Part shown: positions 43,538-52,969 of the stretch, piece after piece | Layout of the letters: each line of letters opens with the position of its first letter | Position numbering within the stretch: the stretch's first letter is position 1 | Assembly: GCF_900240285.1 (NCBI RefSeq) | Contig: NZ_OESS01000001.1 | Span: 310,001-374,000, forward strand | Direction of reading: 5' to 3' | DNA: 64,000 nt | Origin: Halobacillus sp. Marseille-P3879 | GTDB lineage: Bacteria; Bacillota; Bacilli; Bacillales; Halobacillaceae | Translations under genes and position numbers: made by a program | The notes under the pieces: model-generated | Told to the model about the DNA's origin: nothing | Databases searched by the model: none | What the model saw: only the letters and a program-made list of their open reading frames with translations

Positions 43538-44686
43538 TTGAGAGCCGCATATTTAAAGGAAGAGCACGATATTCTTCGGAAGGCTTTAAGAAAATTTCTT
43601 GAAAAAGAGGCTTATCCTTACTTCGAGGACTGGGAAGCTGACGAACAGATTCCCCGCTCGTTTTGGAGAAAGCTTGGAGAGCAAGGTTATCTCTGCCCGT
43701 GGCTCAGTGAAGAGTATAGTGGATTTGATGCAGACTTCGGTTATTCAGTTGTCATTAATGAGGAGTTAGAAAAAGTAGGAACAGGACTCATTGGAGTAGG
43801 GCTGCATAACGATATTGTCGTACCCTACTTATACCATTATGGAACCGAAGCACAAAAAAAGAAATGGCTTCCTAAGTGTGCAAGCGGAGAAATCATTACA
43901 GCTATAGCCATGACTGAACCGGGAGCAGGCTCGGATTTAGCCAATATAAAGACAAATGCTCAGTTATCGGGAGATCACTATGTAGTAAATGGGGAAAAAA
44001 CTTTTATAACCAATGGCATCCAGGCAGATTTAATCGTGGTAGTCTGCCGTACAAGTTTGGACGCTGACCCAGCCCATCGCGGAATCAGTCTGTTACTCGT
44101 CGAACGGGGGACAGCAGGTTTTTCCAGGGGGAAGAAGCTTAGAAAAGTAGGGCTGCACAGTCAGGATACGGCAGAGCTCATTTTTGAGGATGCAAAGATT
44201 CCAAAGGAAAATATCCTTGGGGAAGAAGGAAAAGGCTTTTATTATTTGATGGAGCATTTACAGCAGGAACGGTTAATCGTAGCAATAGGAGGGATTGCAG
44301 CGAGTGAACGGATGTTAGAAATTACAATAGATTACGTAAAAAACAGGAAAGCTTTCGGTCAATCCATTGCCTCTTTCCAGAATACTCAGTTTAAGTTGGC
44401 TGAACTGCAGACAGAGGTAGAGATGGGGAGAACATTCCTGGACCGAACCATAGAATTGCATATGAACGGCGGGGATGTAGTCAAAGAGGCGGCGATGGCC
44501 AAGTGGTGGATTACCGATCTTGTGAAGAAAGTGGCTTCCACTTGTATGCACCTTCACGGAGGCTATGGGTATATGGAGGAGTACGAGATCGCCCGCAGGT
44601 TCAGGGATGCTCCTGTAACGGCAATTTATGCAGGTTCAAACGAAATTATGAAATCGATTATTGCGAAAAAGATGGGATTAATGTAG
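43538..44686 (+). CDS. acyl-CoA dehydrogenase
   Basis: FAD enzyme for the first beta-oxidation step. 382 residues with a TTG start behind AAAAGGGTG. Signatures: AIAMTEPGAGSDLANIKT near 127-144, KTFITNGIQADL, and RKAFGQSIASFQNTQFKLAE near 268. The C-terminal segment reads IYAGSNEIMK, where medium-chain enzymes have the catalytic Glu (YEGT). Here it is Ala, so the base is probably the Glu of LQQERLIVA near residue 247, as in long-chain and isovaleryl-CoA dehydrogenases. First gene of a four-gene operon. Confidence 0.92.
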   Translation: MRAAYLKEEHDILRKALRKFLEKEAYPYFEDWEADEQIPRSFWRKLGEQGYLCPWLSEEYSGFDADFGYSVVINEELEKVGTGLIGVGLHNDIVVPYLYHYGTEAQKKKWLPKCASGEIITAIAMTEPGAGSDLANIKTNAQLSGDHYVVNGEKTFITNGIQADLIVVVCRTSLDADPAHRGISLLLVERGTAGFSRGKKLRKVGLHSQDTAELIFEDAKIPKENILGEEGKGFYYLMEHLQQERLIVAIGGIAASERMLEITIDYVKNRKAFGQSIASFQNTQFKLAELQTEVEMGRTFLDRTIELHMNGGDVVKEAAMAKWWITDLVKKVASTCMHLHGGYGYMEEYEIARRFRDAPVTAIYAGSNEIMKSIIAKKMGLM

Positions 44687-44698
44687 GAGGTAGATTGA

Positions 44699-45853
44699 AT
44701 GAATGAAGTAGTTATTGTGGAGGCGGTCCGCACTCCGGCAGGCAAACGAAATGGATTACTAAGTAATGTTAGAGCGGATGAATTATTTGCCAAAGTGCTG
44801 AAAGAAGTGGTGGACCGAGTGTCTCTGGATCCGAAACTAGTGGAAGATGTCATAGCAGGGTGTGTATCTCAAGTAGGGGAACAGGCAGGCGATATAGCTC
44901 GTACGGCTTTATTAATTGCTGGTTTTCCCAAAGAAGTACCCGGAGTCACGATTGATCGACAGTGTGGTTCGAGTCAACAAGCTCTGCATTTTGCTTCACA
45001 GGCTATAGCAAGTGGAGATATGGACATCGTGATTGCAGGCGGAATAGAAAGTATGTCTAGAGTTCCGATGTTTTCAAACATGAAAGGGACTGAGCATAGT
45101 GACAAGCTTACCGATCGGTATGAGATTATCAACCAAGGACTTTCTGCGGAACGGATCGCATCCCGGTGGAAATTAAATCGGCGTGAGCTGGATGAATATG
45201 CAGCCGGCAGCCATGAGCGAGCGCTGCGAGCCATAGAAGAAGAACGGTTTGATAAGGAAATTATGGCTGTAGAAACGAAAGACAAACAAGGGCTTCCCGT
45301 CATGATGCAGCACGACCAGGGACCGCGAAAGGGAACCACTGTTGATACACTTGCAGAGCTTCAGCCTGTATTTGACGAGCATGGAGTAATTACAGCGGGT
45401 AACGCGAGTCAGATCAGTGACGGAGCTTCAGCTGTCCTATTAATGTCTCGAGCTAAGGCTGAAGAATTGGGGCTGAGACCGAGGTGCCGGGTGGTGTCGC
45501 GCTCAGTTGTGGGATCTGATCCAACTTATATGCTTACAGGTCCAGTTCCTGCTACGCATAAAGTGCTGCAAAAAGCTGGACTAAGCCTCGAAGACATTGA
45601 CTTATTTGAAGTTAATGAAGCATTTGCTCCGGTACCTCTTTTCTGGTTAAAAGAAACCGGAGCGGATCGGAATAAATTAAATGTTAACGGAGGGGCGATT
45701 GCTTTAGGCCATCCGCTTGGTGCTACAGGTACGAAGCTGTTAACGACTTTAGTTCATGAGTTAGAAAGAAGTGAGAGACGTTACGGACTTCAGGCAGTTT
45801 GTGAAGGTATGGGGATGGCCAACGCAACCATTATTGAGCGACTGGGGGATTAA
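44699..45853 (+). CDS. acetyl-CoA C-acyltransferase (thiolase)
   Basis: Cleaves 3-ketoacyl-CoA to acetyl-CoA and a shortened acyl-CoA. 384 residues. Nucleophile Cys89 in IDRQCGSSQQAL; the GGIESMSRVP loop; NVNGGAIALGHPLGATGTK with the catalytic His; and a second Cys in AVCEGMGMANATII. ATG with GTAGGAGGTAG upstream. It lies 12 bases after the dehydrogenase gene and three bases before the SDR gene. Confidence 0.94.
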   Translation: MNEVVIVEAVRTPAGKRNGLLSNVRADELFAKVLKEVVDRVSLDPKLVEDVIAGCVSQVGEQAGDIARTALLIAGFPKEVPGVTIDRQCGSSQQALHFASQAIASGDMDIVIAGGIESMSRVPMFSNMKGTEHSDKLTDRYEIINQGLSAERIASRWKLNRRELDEYAAGSHERALRAIEEERFDKEIMAVETKDKQGLPVMMQHDQGPRKGTTVDTLAELQPVFDEHGVITAGNASQISDGASAVLLMSRAKAEELGLRPRCRVVSRSVVGSDPTYMLTGPVPATHKVLQKAGLSLEDIDLFEVNEAFAPVPLFWLKETGADRNKLNVNGGAIALGHPLGATGTKLLTTLVHELERSERRYGLQAVCEGMGMANATIIERLGD

Positions 45854-45856
45854 TCC

Positions 45857-46624
45857 ATGAAAGCAGATGACATTGTTGCTGTTGTTACAGGGGGAGCTTC
45901 TGGTCTTGGAGAAGCGACTGTGCGAAAGATCATAGAACAGGGTGGAAAAGCTGTCATTCTTGATATGAATTCGGAAAAAGGCAAAGCTCTGGCAGAGGAG
46001 CTTACCCCATCGGCGGTCTTTTACCCGGCAGATGTGACCGATGAAGAAGAAGTGGAACAAAGCCTTACTAAAGCCGTCCGCCATTATGGTTATATCAATG
46101 CTCTCATCAACTGTGCAGGAATCGTGATTGCTGAAAAGGTGAAGAGTAAGAAGGGGCTTCATTCATTAAGTGCTTTTCAGAAAGTAATCGAAGTGAATCT
46201 TACCGGGACCTTTAATATGATCCGGTTAGCGGCTGAGAAAATGGTAGAAGCTCCGGCTAATGAAGAAGGGGAAAGGGGAGTTATTATTAATACCGCTTCC
46301 ATTGCCGCCTTTGATGGGCAAATTGGACAAGCTGCATACAGCGCTTCTAAAGGAGGGGTAGCCGGGATGACGCTCCCAATCTCAAGAGAATTAGCCCGTT
46401 TCGGCATAAGGGTGATGACAATTGCCCCTGGTTTGTTTGAAACTCCTATGTTTGACGTGCTTCCTGCATCAGCTAAAAAAGCGCTGGGAGAAGCCACCCC
46501 TTTTCCCAACCGTCTGGGTCATCCGCAGGAGTACGGAAAACTTGCAGTAGCTATCATAGAAAATTCGATGTTAAACGGGGAGGTGATCAGGCTAGACGGG
46601 GCAATAAGGTTACAGCCAAGGTAG
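45857..46624 (+). CDS. SDR-family 3-hydroxyacyl-CoA dehydrogenase (HSD10-like)
   Basis: 255 residues, classical short-chain dehydrogenase. NAD-binding TGGASGLGE at 11-19; LINCAGI near 88; catalytic Ser in [11 protein letters not shown]; YxxxK in AAYSASKGG near 163. [15 protein letters not shown] is typical of type-10 17-beta-hydroxysteroid/3-hydroxyacyl-CoA dehydrogenases that serve isoleucine or fatty-acid breakdown. In this operon it would supply the hydroxyacyl-CoA oxidation step between dehydrogenase and thiolase. No enoyl-CoA hydratase gene is present. Confidence 0.9.
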   Translation: MKADDIVAVVTGGASGLGEATVRKIIEQGGKAVILDMNSEKGKALAEELTPSAVFYPADVTDEEEVEQSLTKAVRHYGYINALINCAGIVIAEKVKSKKGLHSLSAFQKVIEVNLTGTFNMIRLAAEKMVEAPANEEGERGVIINTASIAAFDGQIGQAAYSASKGGVAGMTLPISRELARFGIRVMTIAPGLFETPMFDVLPASAKKALGEATPFPNRLGHPQEYGKLAVAIIENSMLNGEVIRLDGAIRLQPR

Positions 46625-46662
46625 AAAAAGGAGACCACTAAAACAAGGGGAGAGGATTAGGT

Positions 46663-48216
46663 ATGGGACCAACCTTAACTAGTATGTTTGAACAAACGGT
46701 TGCCAAATATCCAAACAAAGAAGGATTAGTTGATCTTCGGTTAGGAATCAGATGGACTTACCACCAATGGGATGAAGAAGTTAACCGATTGGCTAATACC
46801 CTGCTTGCTGAAGGAGTCGACAAAGGAGACCGCGTGTCAACGGTTCTTTTTAACACAGCTGAATTTGCTACAACTTTGTTTGCTTGTATGAAAATCGGAG
46901 CTGTCTTTAATCCGATCAATTTCCGATTAACTGTTCAGGAAATTGATTATATCATTAATGATGCTTCTCCTAAGATTGTGCTTTTTGAAAAGGCGACGGC
47001 AGAATCTGTTCGTGGAGCAGCTGAATCCCGGCCTGACATTTCTTTTTGGTCTATTGATGAAATGGAACTCGATTATGCGGACAACTATTACGAGATGGTC
47101 GCAGGGCAAATGACAACGACACCAAACATACTGGTTGAAGAGGATGACCTATACGCTATAATGTACACTTCCGGGACAACGGGGGCGCCGAAGGGTGTTA
47201 TTCATACCCACAGAGACATGGTCGATCAGGCACTCATTTTAACAGCCACGCTTAGATTAACACCAAACGACAGAGGGTTAAGCGTTGCCCCGTTGTTCCA
47301 CTGTGCAGAGCTTCATTGTACTTTTTTTCCTAGAGTGATGGTAGGTGCAACAAATGTGATTCTCCACCATTTTGAGCCCCGTGCGATGATTGAGACTGTA
47401 AAAGAAGAGCGGATCTCTACTATGTTTGCCGCGCCTACGATGTGGAATATGGTCCTCCAGGAAGAGTTTATTCAAGAGGACTTCAAAACGCTGCGGCAGG
47501 GACTGTATGGGGGAGCGCCAATGGCCCCGGCTTTAACGACCCGCCTGCATGAAGCTCTCGGTGTCCAGTTGCTGCAAGCATATGGGATGACAGAGATGGG
47601 ACCTGCCATCACTGCATTATTTGAGGATGAACAGATTTCAAAAGCGGGATCGGCGGGAAGAGCGCTGATTAATCATGATGTACGAGTGGTCAGAACGCGT
47701 GAAGGCGGACCAGCAGACCCGGATGATATATGCAATCCCGGAGAGCTGGGAGAGATAGTTGTGCGCGGGCCGAGTACAATGAAAGGTTACTATAACCGCC
47801 CGGAAGCTACCGAAGAAGTGATGTATAAAGGATGGTATCACTCAGGGGATATAGGTTCATTCGATGAAGACGGGTACTTATGGGTGAGCGATCGTGTGAA
47901 GGACATGATTATATCGGGTGGAGAAAACATCTACTCGAGGGAGGTAGAGGACGCCTTATTTGACCATCCTTCCGTAATGGATGCGGCCGTGATCGGAGAA
48001 CCCGATGAAATGTGGGGAGAACGGGTGGTGGCTTACGTAGTACCTAAAGAAAGAGGGCTGACCGCATCTGATCTCGAGGAGTTCTGTATATCCACGAATA
48101 GACTTGCCCGTTATAAACGACCGAGACGGTATGAATTTGTCGAGGAACTGCCAAGAAACGCAAGTGGAAAATTACAAAAGTTTAAACTGAGAGAAAAACT
48201 GGAAAGCAAAACATAA
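46663..48216 (+). CDS. AMP-forming acyl-CoA synthetase
   Basis: Activates a fatty or carboxylic acid with ATP and CoA. 517 residues, ANL superfamily. AMP-binding P-loop YTSGTTGAPKGVIHTH near 168-183; LLQAYGMTEMGPAI; YHSGDIGSFDEDGYLWVSDR; hinge DRVKDMIISGGENI; C-terminal NASGKLQKFKLRE with the adenylation Lys. It closes the acyl-CoA operon and supplies its substrate. Chain-length preference cannot be told. A terminator follows. Confidence 0.93.
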   Translation: MGPTLTSMFEQTVAKYPNKEGLVDLRLGIRWTYHQWDEEVNRLANTLLAEGVDKGDRVSTVLFNTAEFATTLFACMKIGAVFNPINFRLTVQEIDYIINDASPKIVLFEKATAESVRGAAESRPDISFWSIDEMELDYADNYYEMVAGQMTTTPNILVEEDDLYAIMYTSGTTGAPKGVIHTHRDMVDQALILTATLRLTPNDRGLSVAPLFHCAELHCTFFPRVMVGATNVILHHFEPRAMIETVKEERISTMFAAPTMWNMVLQEEFIQEDFKTLRQGLYGGAPMAPALTTRLHEALGVQLLQAYGMTEMGPAITALFEDEQISKAGSAGRALINHDVRVVRTREGGPADPDDICNPGELGEIVVRGPSTMKGYYNRPEATEEVMYKGWYHSGDIGSFDEDGYLWVSDRVKDMIISGGENIYSREVEDALFDHPSVMDAAVIGEPDEMWGERVVAYVVPKERGLTASDLEEFCISTNRLARYKRPRRYEFVEELPRNASGKLQKFKLREKLESKT

Positions 48217-48245
48217 TAGAGGACACTGCAGTGCAACAGTGTCTG

Positions 48246-48282
48246 AGGCTGTTGAGTAAATCTCAACAGCCTTGTTTTTTTA
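48246..48282 (+). terminator. terminator of the acyl-CoA operon
   Basis: AGGCTGTTGAG (48246-48256) and CTCAACAGCCT (48262-48272), perfect stem, then TGTTTTTTT. Confidence 0.9.
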
Positions 48283-48314
48283 ATTCCAAGATTCCTTTTC
48301 TTCGTGCTGATTAT

Positions 48315-50081
48315 CTATAGATTCTTAATTGTATCAATCGGCTGCTTTTCTCTGACTTCATCATAGGAGGCAAATGGACAGCCAAGCGTCTGAACGCGGT
48401 GAAGAACATTTTCAATCGTATAGGAATAGGGAGTTAAACTGTCATTTAGCTCGCCCCAAAATAAAGGAGTAGCAACGCTCGCTTCCTCCGTGGCCCGTGC
48501 GGAATATGGAGCAATAATGGTTTTTCCTTCTGCATGCTGGACATAGTCGATATACAGCCGGTCCCCGCGTTTTTTCTTTAATCTTTCTATTGTAAATAGT
48601 TCCGGCTTCTCTTTTACTAGCAGCATCGCTAATTTTTCTGTAAAATTCCTCGTTTCCTCATAGCTGATTTTTCCTTCTTCAACGGGGATGTGGATCTGTA
48701 AGCCTTTATTTCCTGATGTTTTTACAAAACTGTAAACCTCAAGCCTGTCTAATAGATGCTTTAATAGCTTGGCAGCTAAAACAGCGGTCTGGAACTTCTC
48801 CCGGGAAGGGGGGTCGAGATCGAACACGATTTCGTCAGGGTAAGAAGACAGTGCTCGTTGAAACGGCAAATGGAATTCTAAAGCTCCCTGGTTGCCAAGC
48901 CATAACAAGGAATTAAGGGAATCAGCCCGTAAAGCCATCTCCCCATCTTCCTCATCCCACCCCTCAATATAATCAGGTGCATAATCAGGCTTATGCTTTT
49001 GAAAGAAAGACTGTTTCGTAATTCCGTCAGGGTAGCGGATGACCGTAACTTTTTTGCTTGAAAAAAAACGGAGCATGTGGGGAGCTATGTGACGCAAATA
49101 AATCAAATAGTCTTCTTTAAGTACCCCGATAGGCCATAATGTTTTGTCTGTATGGGTGAAATACACCTCTTTTGGAAAAAGCGCCAGATCCCATCTGCAT
49201 TTTCGCCTTGTGCAATCCTCGGCCGATAAATCAAAGCGGAAATCTTTAAACACAGGCTCTCTTAATTCTTCATCCTGAGCATTAAGGCAGTTAATATCCA
49301 CACATATGCCAGGTTCAATCTTCCAGTTTTGTCCTTTTTCTTTAAAGAATTTGATTAATGTCTGGAACTGCTCGCTCTCAAGCCCGTGTTTTACACGCCC
49401 TAATCCAATTCGCTGCTCCTCATTATATATTTCAGCTTTAAAGTAATCATTGTCAGGATTGTATTGAGTAAGAAACCCTGAAACGGTTCGCCATACTTTT
49501 ATCTTCAACCAGTTTGAAGAGCGCTTGTTAAAGGCGTAGTTGCTTGATTTGCGTTTCGCAACGACCCCCTCTCCGAGATGCTCGAATACGAGCTGCCTGA
49601 CTGTCTTCCAGTCGGAATAGGAGGTTACATAATGAAGCGAGGGGTGATTCAGGTCTTTCACAACCTTCTTAAGTTCTTTTTTCCTGTTTAAGTAAGAAAA
49701 ATTCGTGATGTCTTGAGTCTCCTGAGTTACCATATCAAAAGCCATATAAGAGGCAGGACGCTTTTTAGAAGCCTGGATGATTCGATCCTTATTTTTTAAG
49801 CGACCGCGTTTCTGAAGCTGTTCAAAGTCGCCCTGGTAAGGAGTGTTTAAAATAACGATTTCCCCATCGAGCACAAAGTCAGCTTCCGGCACAACCGATA
49901 ATCCTTCAATTAGTTCGGGAAACTGAAAAGAAAGGTCTTTGCCATTACGGCTGATTAATTGAACCTCTCCATTTGTAAAAATGAGGAAAGCTCGAAATCC
50001 ATCATATTTTACTTCGTATTGCCATTCTTTTCCTTTCGGCGGCTCGGCAGAAAGAGTGGGAAGCATTGGTTTATCCATCAT
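48315..50081 (-). CDS. ligD: multifunctional DNA ligase D (ligase-polymerase)
   Basis: Seals double-strand breaks with Ku in bacterial non-homologous end joining. About 588 residues; ATG at 50081 or 50078 behind AAGAAGGTG. The N-terminal ATP-dependent ligase domain has the adenylated Lys in YEVKYDGFR (residue 25), DGEIVIL, GEGVVAKR and SSNWLKIK. The C-terminal primase-polymerase domain (about 310-585) has EIVFDLDPPS with metal-binding Asp residues, and TSGNKGLQIHIP. There is no phosphoesterase domain, the Bacillus-type layout. Diverges from ku across 93 bases. Confidence 0.95.
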   Translation of the reverse strand: MMDKPMLPTLSAEPPKGKEWQYEVKYDGFRAFLIFTNGEVQLISRNGKDLSFQFPELIEGLSVVPEADFVLDGEIVILNTPYQGDFEQLQKRGRLKNKDRIIQASKKRPASYMAFDMVTQETQDITNFSYLNRKKELKKVVKDLNHPSLHYVTSYSDWKTVRQLVFEHLGEGVVAKRKSSNYAFNKRSSNWLKIKVWRTVSGFLTQYNPDNDYFKAEIYNEEQRIGLGRVKHGLESEQFQTLIKFFKEKGQNWKIEPGICVDINCLNAQDEELREPVFKDFRFDLSAEDCTRRKCRWDLALFPKEVYFTHTDKTLWPIGVLKEDYLIYLRHIAPHMLRFFSSKKVTVIRYPDGITKQSFFQKHKPDYAPDYIEGWDEEDGEMALRADSLNSLLWLGNQGALEFHLPFQRALSSYPDEIVFDLDPPSREKFQTAVLAAKLLKHLLDRLEVYSFVKTSGNKGLQIHIPVEEGKISYEETRNFTEKLAMLLVKEKPELFTIERLKKKRGDRLYIDYVQHAEGKTIIAPYSARATEEASVATPLFWGELNDSLTPYSYTIENVLHRVQTLGCPFASYDEVREKQPIDTIKNL

Positions 50082-50180
50082 TATCACCTTCTTTGTATTC
50101 GTTAGTTTAAGTCGCGCTTGCCAGTTTAAACATAAATTTTATAAACAAAACGCATGCTATAAAAAAAGGAGTGATCATCG

Positions 50181-51023
50181 ATGCACACGATGTGGAAAGG
50201 TACGATCAGCTTTGGGCTCGTAAACATTCCAATAAAATTACATGCAGCTACTGACAACAAAGATATTAGACTTAGACAGCTGCACGAAGAATGCAAATCT
50301 CCGATTGAATATAAGAAACGATGTCCGGTCTGTGAGAAAGAAGTAGCAAATGAGGAGATTGTGAAAGCGTATGAGTACACGAAAAATAAGTTTGTAGTAC
50401 TCGATGCGGAAGACCTGGAAAATTTGAAGAAAGAGCAAGAAGATAAAGCCGTGGAAATTCTCGATTTTGTAAAGTTGGAGGAAATAGATCCTATCTATTT
50501 TGAAAAAAGTTATTTTATGTCGCCAAACGAGGGGGGATCTAAAGCGTACGGGTTACTCCGTCAGGCATTAAATGATACAGGAAAGATAGGGATTGCAAAG
50601 ATTATTATCCGTTCTAAAGAGCAGCTTGCTATAGTCCGTGTCTATAATAATACGCTGATTATGGAGACGATTCATTATCCGGACGAGGTAAGAAACGCAG
50701 CGGATGTCCCTAACGTACCAGAAGAGACGGAACTGAGTAAAAAAGAAGTTAGTACGGCTAAGACCTTGATCGACCAGCTTACGGCTGAATTCGAACCTGA
50801 GAAGTATACGGATGAGTACAGGACGGCTCTTATGGAACTAATTGAAGCCAAACGCAACAATGAAGAGATCACGACCTCTAAGCCGAAGACAACTCCGGAC
50901 AATGTTACTAACTTAATGGACGCGTTAGAGAAATCTTTAGAGAGCACTAAAGAATCGAAAAAAATCTCTCCGAAAAAGAAAACAGCTTCCAAAAAGTCAA
51001 CGGGTAAGAAGAAATCATCTTAA
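50181..51023 (+). CDS. ku: non-homologous end-joining protein Ku
   Basis: 280 residues, homodimeric DNA-end-binding ring. The N-terminus MHTMWKGTISFGLVNIPIKL is highly typical. A Cys pair in KRCPVCEKEV follows, then the beta-barrel Ku core to about residue 225, and a Lys/Ser-rich C-terminal tail from about 255 (PKKKTASKKSTGKKKSS) that in other bacteria aids threading along DNA and LigD stimulation. ATG with AAAAAAGGAGTG upstream. In B. subtilis the ykoV/ykoU pair is expressed in the forespore; a similar promoter could not be assigned with confidence here. Confidence 0.95.
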   Translation: MHTMWKGTISFGLVNIPIKLHAATDNKDIRLRQLHEECKSPIEYKKRCPVCEKEVANEEIVKAYEYTKNKFVVLDAEDLENLKKEQEDKAVEILDFVKLEEIDPIYFEKSYFMSPNEGGSKAYGLLRQALNDTGKIGIAKIIIRSKEQLAIVRVYNNTLIMETIHYPDEVRNAADVPNVPEETELSKKEVSTAKTLIDQLTAEFEPEKYTDEYRTALMELIEAKRNNEEITTSKPKTTPDNVTNLMDALEKSLESTKESKKISPKKKTASKKSTGKKKSS

Positions 51024-51126
51024 GCTTAATCCTTGCTGTGTAGCGTTTTGTCGAACTATAACCCTGTATTTATGCTGTGATTTGTAGTATAATAATAATA
51101 GATCAAGTGGTCGGAGGGTTGTTTCT

Positions 51127-51306
51127 ATGAGTGTTCGTACAAATGAACAAGCAGAAAGCCTGATGCAGTCTGCAAAGGCTTCTATGGCTATAGAAGGTTT
51201 AAGTTTAAGCCAACGAGAAGAGAGCCTTGTTAAGATGTGTTTAACAGGTTCCATTACTCATAAAGAGTTTTTAAAGCGGGCACTGGAATTGTCTCGCCAT
51301 GCCTGA
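51127..51306 (+). CDS. VbhA-like antitoxin of the Fic pair
   Basis: 59 residues, below the usual size cut-off. ATG with GGTCGGAGGG upstream. All-helical. It carries the Fic-inhibitory motif [S/T]xxxE[G/N] as SMAIEG (Ser19, Glu23, Gly24), the residue that blocks ATP binding in class I Fic systems. The second half (SQREESLVKMCLTGSITHKE) fits the VbhA antitoxin domain pattern. It overlaps the Fic start codon by eight bases, giving coupled translation with antitoxin first. Confidence 0.8.
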   Translation: MSVRTNEQAESLMQSAKASMAIEGLSLSQREESLVKMCLTGSITHKEFLKRALELSRHA

Positions 51307-51898
51307 ATCAAGGTATGGGAGCGGATCCTCCCGCTATTGTTATCCTGGGACCTCTATACTTATCAATCATTATGATATTATGGATGACCGCCAGCTCCAA
51401 ACCATGGAAAATTTAGTAGCAACACAGCGATTGTCAGAACTGCAGGATTCACCTGTACAAGGCAATTTTGATTTACGTCATTTACAAAAAATTCACGAAG
51501 CTATTTTTAGAGATTTATATCCTTTCGCTGGAGAATTAAGAAGCGAAAATATTACTAAGGACGGGTTTACTTTCGCCCAGGCCCGCTTTTTACGAGATTC
51601 TGCTGAAACCATTTTTTCCGGCATTTTAGCAGAAGATTGGATGTCTAAAGACAAGGAAGAGCTTGCCGGTTGTTTAGCTTATTATATGGCAGAACTAAAT
51701 GTACTCCATCCTTTTCGAGAAGGTAATGGCCGCAGCCTGCGTGAATTTGTCAGATGCCTTGCCTTAGAAGCGGAATTCACAATTGATTGGGCAGCTGCCC
51801 CGAAAGAAATCGTATTGCAGGCAAGCATTGAGTCTGTTCATGATCCTGAAGCATTAAGAAAAGTTATCTATGAATCATTAACTAAAGTAAATAAATGA
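51299..51898 (+). CDS. Fic-domain AMP-transferase toxin
   Basis: 199 residues. Full active-site motif HPFREGNGRSLREF at 137-150, matching HxFx(D/E)GNGRxxR, so AMPylation activity should be intact. The flap region lies near ENITKDGFTFAQARFL, and the helix FDLRHLQKIHEAIFRDLYPF, near 58, is typical of Fic. Relatives such as VbhT and FicT AMPylate DNA gyrase and topoisomerase IV and arrest growth. It ends in a terminator, so the pair is one compact operon. Base usage does not stand out from its neighbours. Confidence 0.88.
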   Translation: MPESRYGSGSSRYCYPGTSILINHYDIMDDRQLQTMENLVATQRLSELQDSPVQGNFDLRHLQKIHEAIFRDLYPFAGELRSENITKDGFTFAQARFLRDSAETIFSGILAEDWMSKDKEELAGCLAYYMAELNVLHPFREGNGRSLREFVRCLALEAEFTIDWAAAPKEIVLQASIESVHDPEALRKVIYESLTKVNK

Positions 51899-51926
51899 GG
51901 TCGTACAAATAGTACGATCTTATTTT
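51899..51926 (+). terminator. terminator of the VbhA-Fic operon
   Basis: GGTCGTAC (51899-51906) and GTACGATC (51912-51919) with one G-T pair, then TTATTTTTT. Confidence 0.75.
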
Positions 51927-51980
51927 TTATGATACATTATCAGAAAAATCTGAAATAGATAAGTGCAGAGGAGGGGAACT

Positions 51981-52940
51981 ATGAAAGAATCAGTATCCTT
52001 GCGTTCCGTATATAATGCGAGACAGCAGATCAAAGGAATTGCCGCAGAGACCCCGCTGATTTATTCAGAGGCTTTGTCTAAAGAAACAGGTAACCATGTC
52101 TATTTAAAATTGGAAAACCTGCAGCCGACAGGAGCCTTTAAGCTTAGAGGAGCAGCTAACAAAATCCTCTCCCTAACCGAGGAGGAAAAGCAGAAAGGGG
52201 TCACTACTTTCTCTACAGGAAACCACGGTATTGCCGTAGCCTATGTAGCTAAACAATTGGGGATTGAGGCGACGGTATGCATTTCAAACCGCGTACCAGG
52301 TGAAAAAGTAAACCGACTTCAACGGTTAGGGGCGGTCGTTGAGAAGTTTGGCGAGAATCAAGACGATGCCGAAGCTTACTGTTATGAGTTGGAAAAGCAG
52401 AAAGGGCTTTCAGTTATCAAACCTTTTGATGACCCTCAAGTTATCGCGGGACAGGGGACGATAGGGCTTGAAATTATTGAGCAGCTTCCTGAGGTCAGTG
52501 AAGTTGTCGTTCCCCTTTCAGGTGGTGGATTGCTTTCGGGCATAGCCTTTACATTGAAGTCAATTGCTTCGGATGTTTTTATACAGGGAGTGACGATGGA
52601 ACAATCAGCTGTCATGCATGAAAGTCTGAAAAAAGGAGCTCCTGTGCAGTTAAAAGAAGCCGATACTTTAGCCGATAGTCTTCTAGGCGGACTTGGACCG
52701 GATAATAAATATACTTTTTCATTAACGAAGCGCTATATGGATGAGAGTGTACTTGTTAGTGAGAAAATGATTGAAAAAGGAATCGTTTTTATGATGGAAT
52801 TTCATAAAATGATAATAGAAGGTGCAGCTGCAGCTGGGATTGGGAGTGTTTTACGAAGGAAGGAAGGGGATGGACGAAACGTAGTAATTGTAATCACCGG
52901 GAATAACGTGGATCATCAGACCATTCGTGATTTGATTTAA
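51981..52940 (+). CDS. eutB: PLP-dependent threonine-dehydratase-like enzyme, probable EutB
   Basis: 319 residues from the ATG at 51981 with GAGGAGGGG upstream; an upstream in-frame start at 51963 lacks a ribosome-binding site. Fold type II PLP enzyme: Lys54 in PTGAFKLRGA forms the Schiff base, FSTGNHGIAVAYVA binds substrate, and PLSGGGLLSG binds the phosphate. No ACT regulatory domain, unlike biosynthetic IlvA. The PucR gene follows, and ectoine-catabolism genes lie 8 kb away. The ectoine assignment (hydroxyectoine utilisation dehydratase) is therefore likely, though a catabolic serine/threonine dehydratase is the alternative. Confidence 0.65.
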   Translation: MKESVSLRSVYNARQQIKGIAAETPLIYSEALSKETGNHVYLKLENLQPTGAFKLRGAANKILSLTEEEKQKGVTTFSTGNHGIAVAYVAKQLGIEATVCISNRVPGEKVNRLQRLGAVVEKFGENQDDAEAYCYELEKQKGLSVIKPFDDPQVIAGQGTIGLEIIEQLPEVSEVVVPLSGGGLLSGIAFTLKSIASDVFIQGVTMEQSAVMHESLKKGAPVQLKEADTLADSLLGGLGPDNKYTFSLTKRYMDESVLVSEKMIEKGIVFMMEFHKMIIEGAAAAGIGSVLRRKEGDGRNVVIVITGNNVDHQTIRDLI

Positions 52941-52969
52941 AGTAAAGAGTGAATGAATGGGGTGGGAAA

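Noticed and set aside
48798-48812. Third Noc-like palindrome in ligD
   Set aside because: Only the CCCGGG core is shared; both flanks differ from the consensus.
50088-50180. Sporulation (sigma-G) promoter between ligD and ku
   Set aside because: CATGCTA is a plausible -10, but no convincing -35 at the right spacing; B. subtilis regulation cannot be transferred from this alone.
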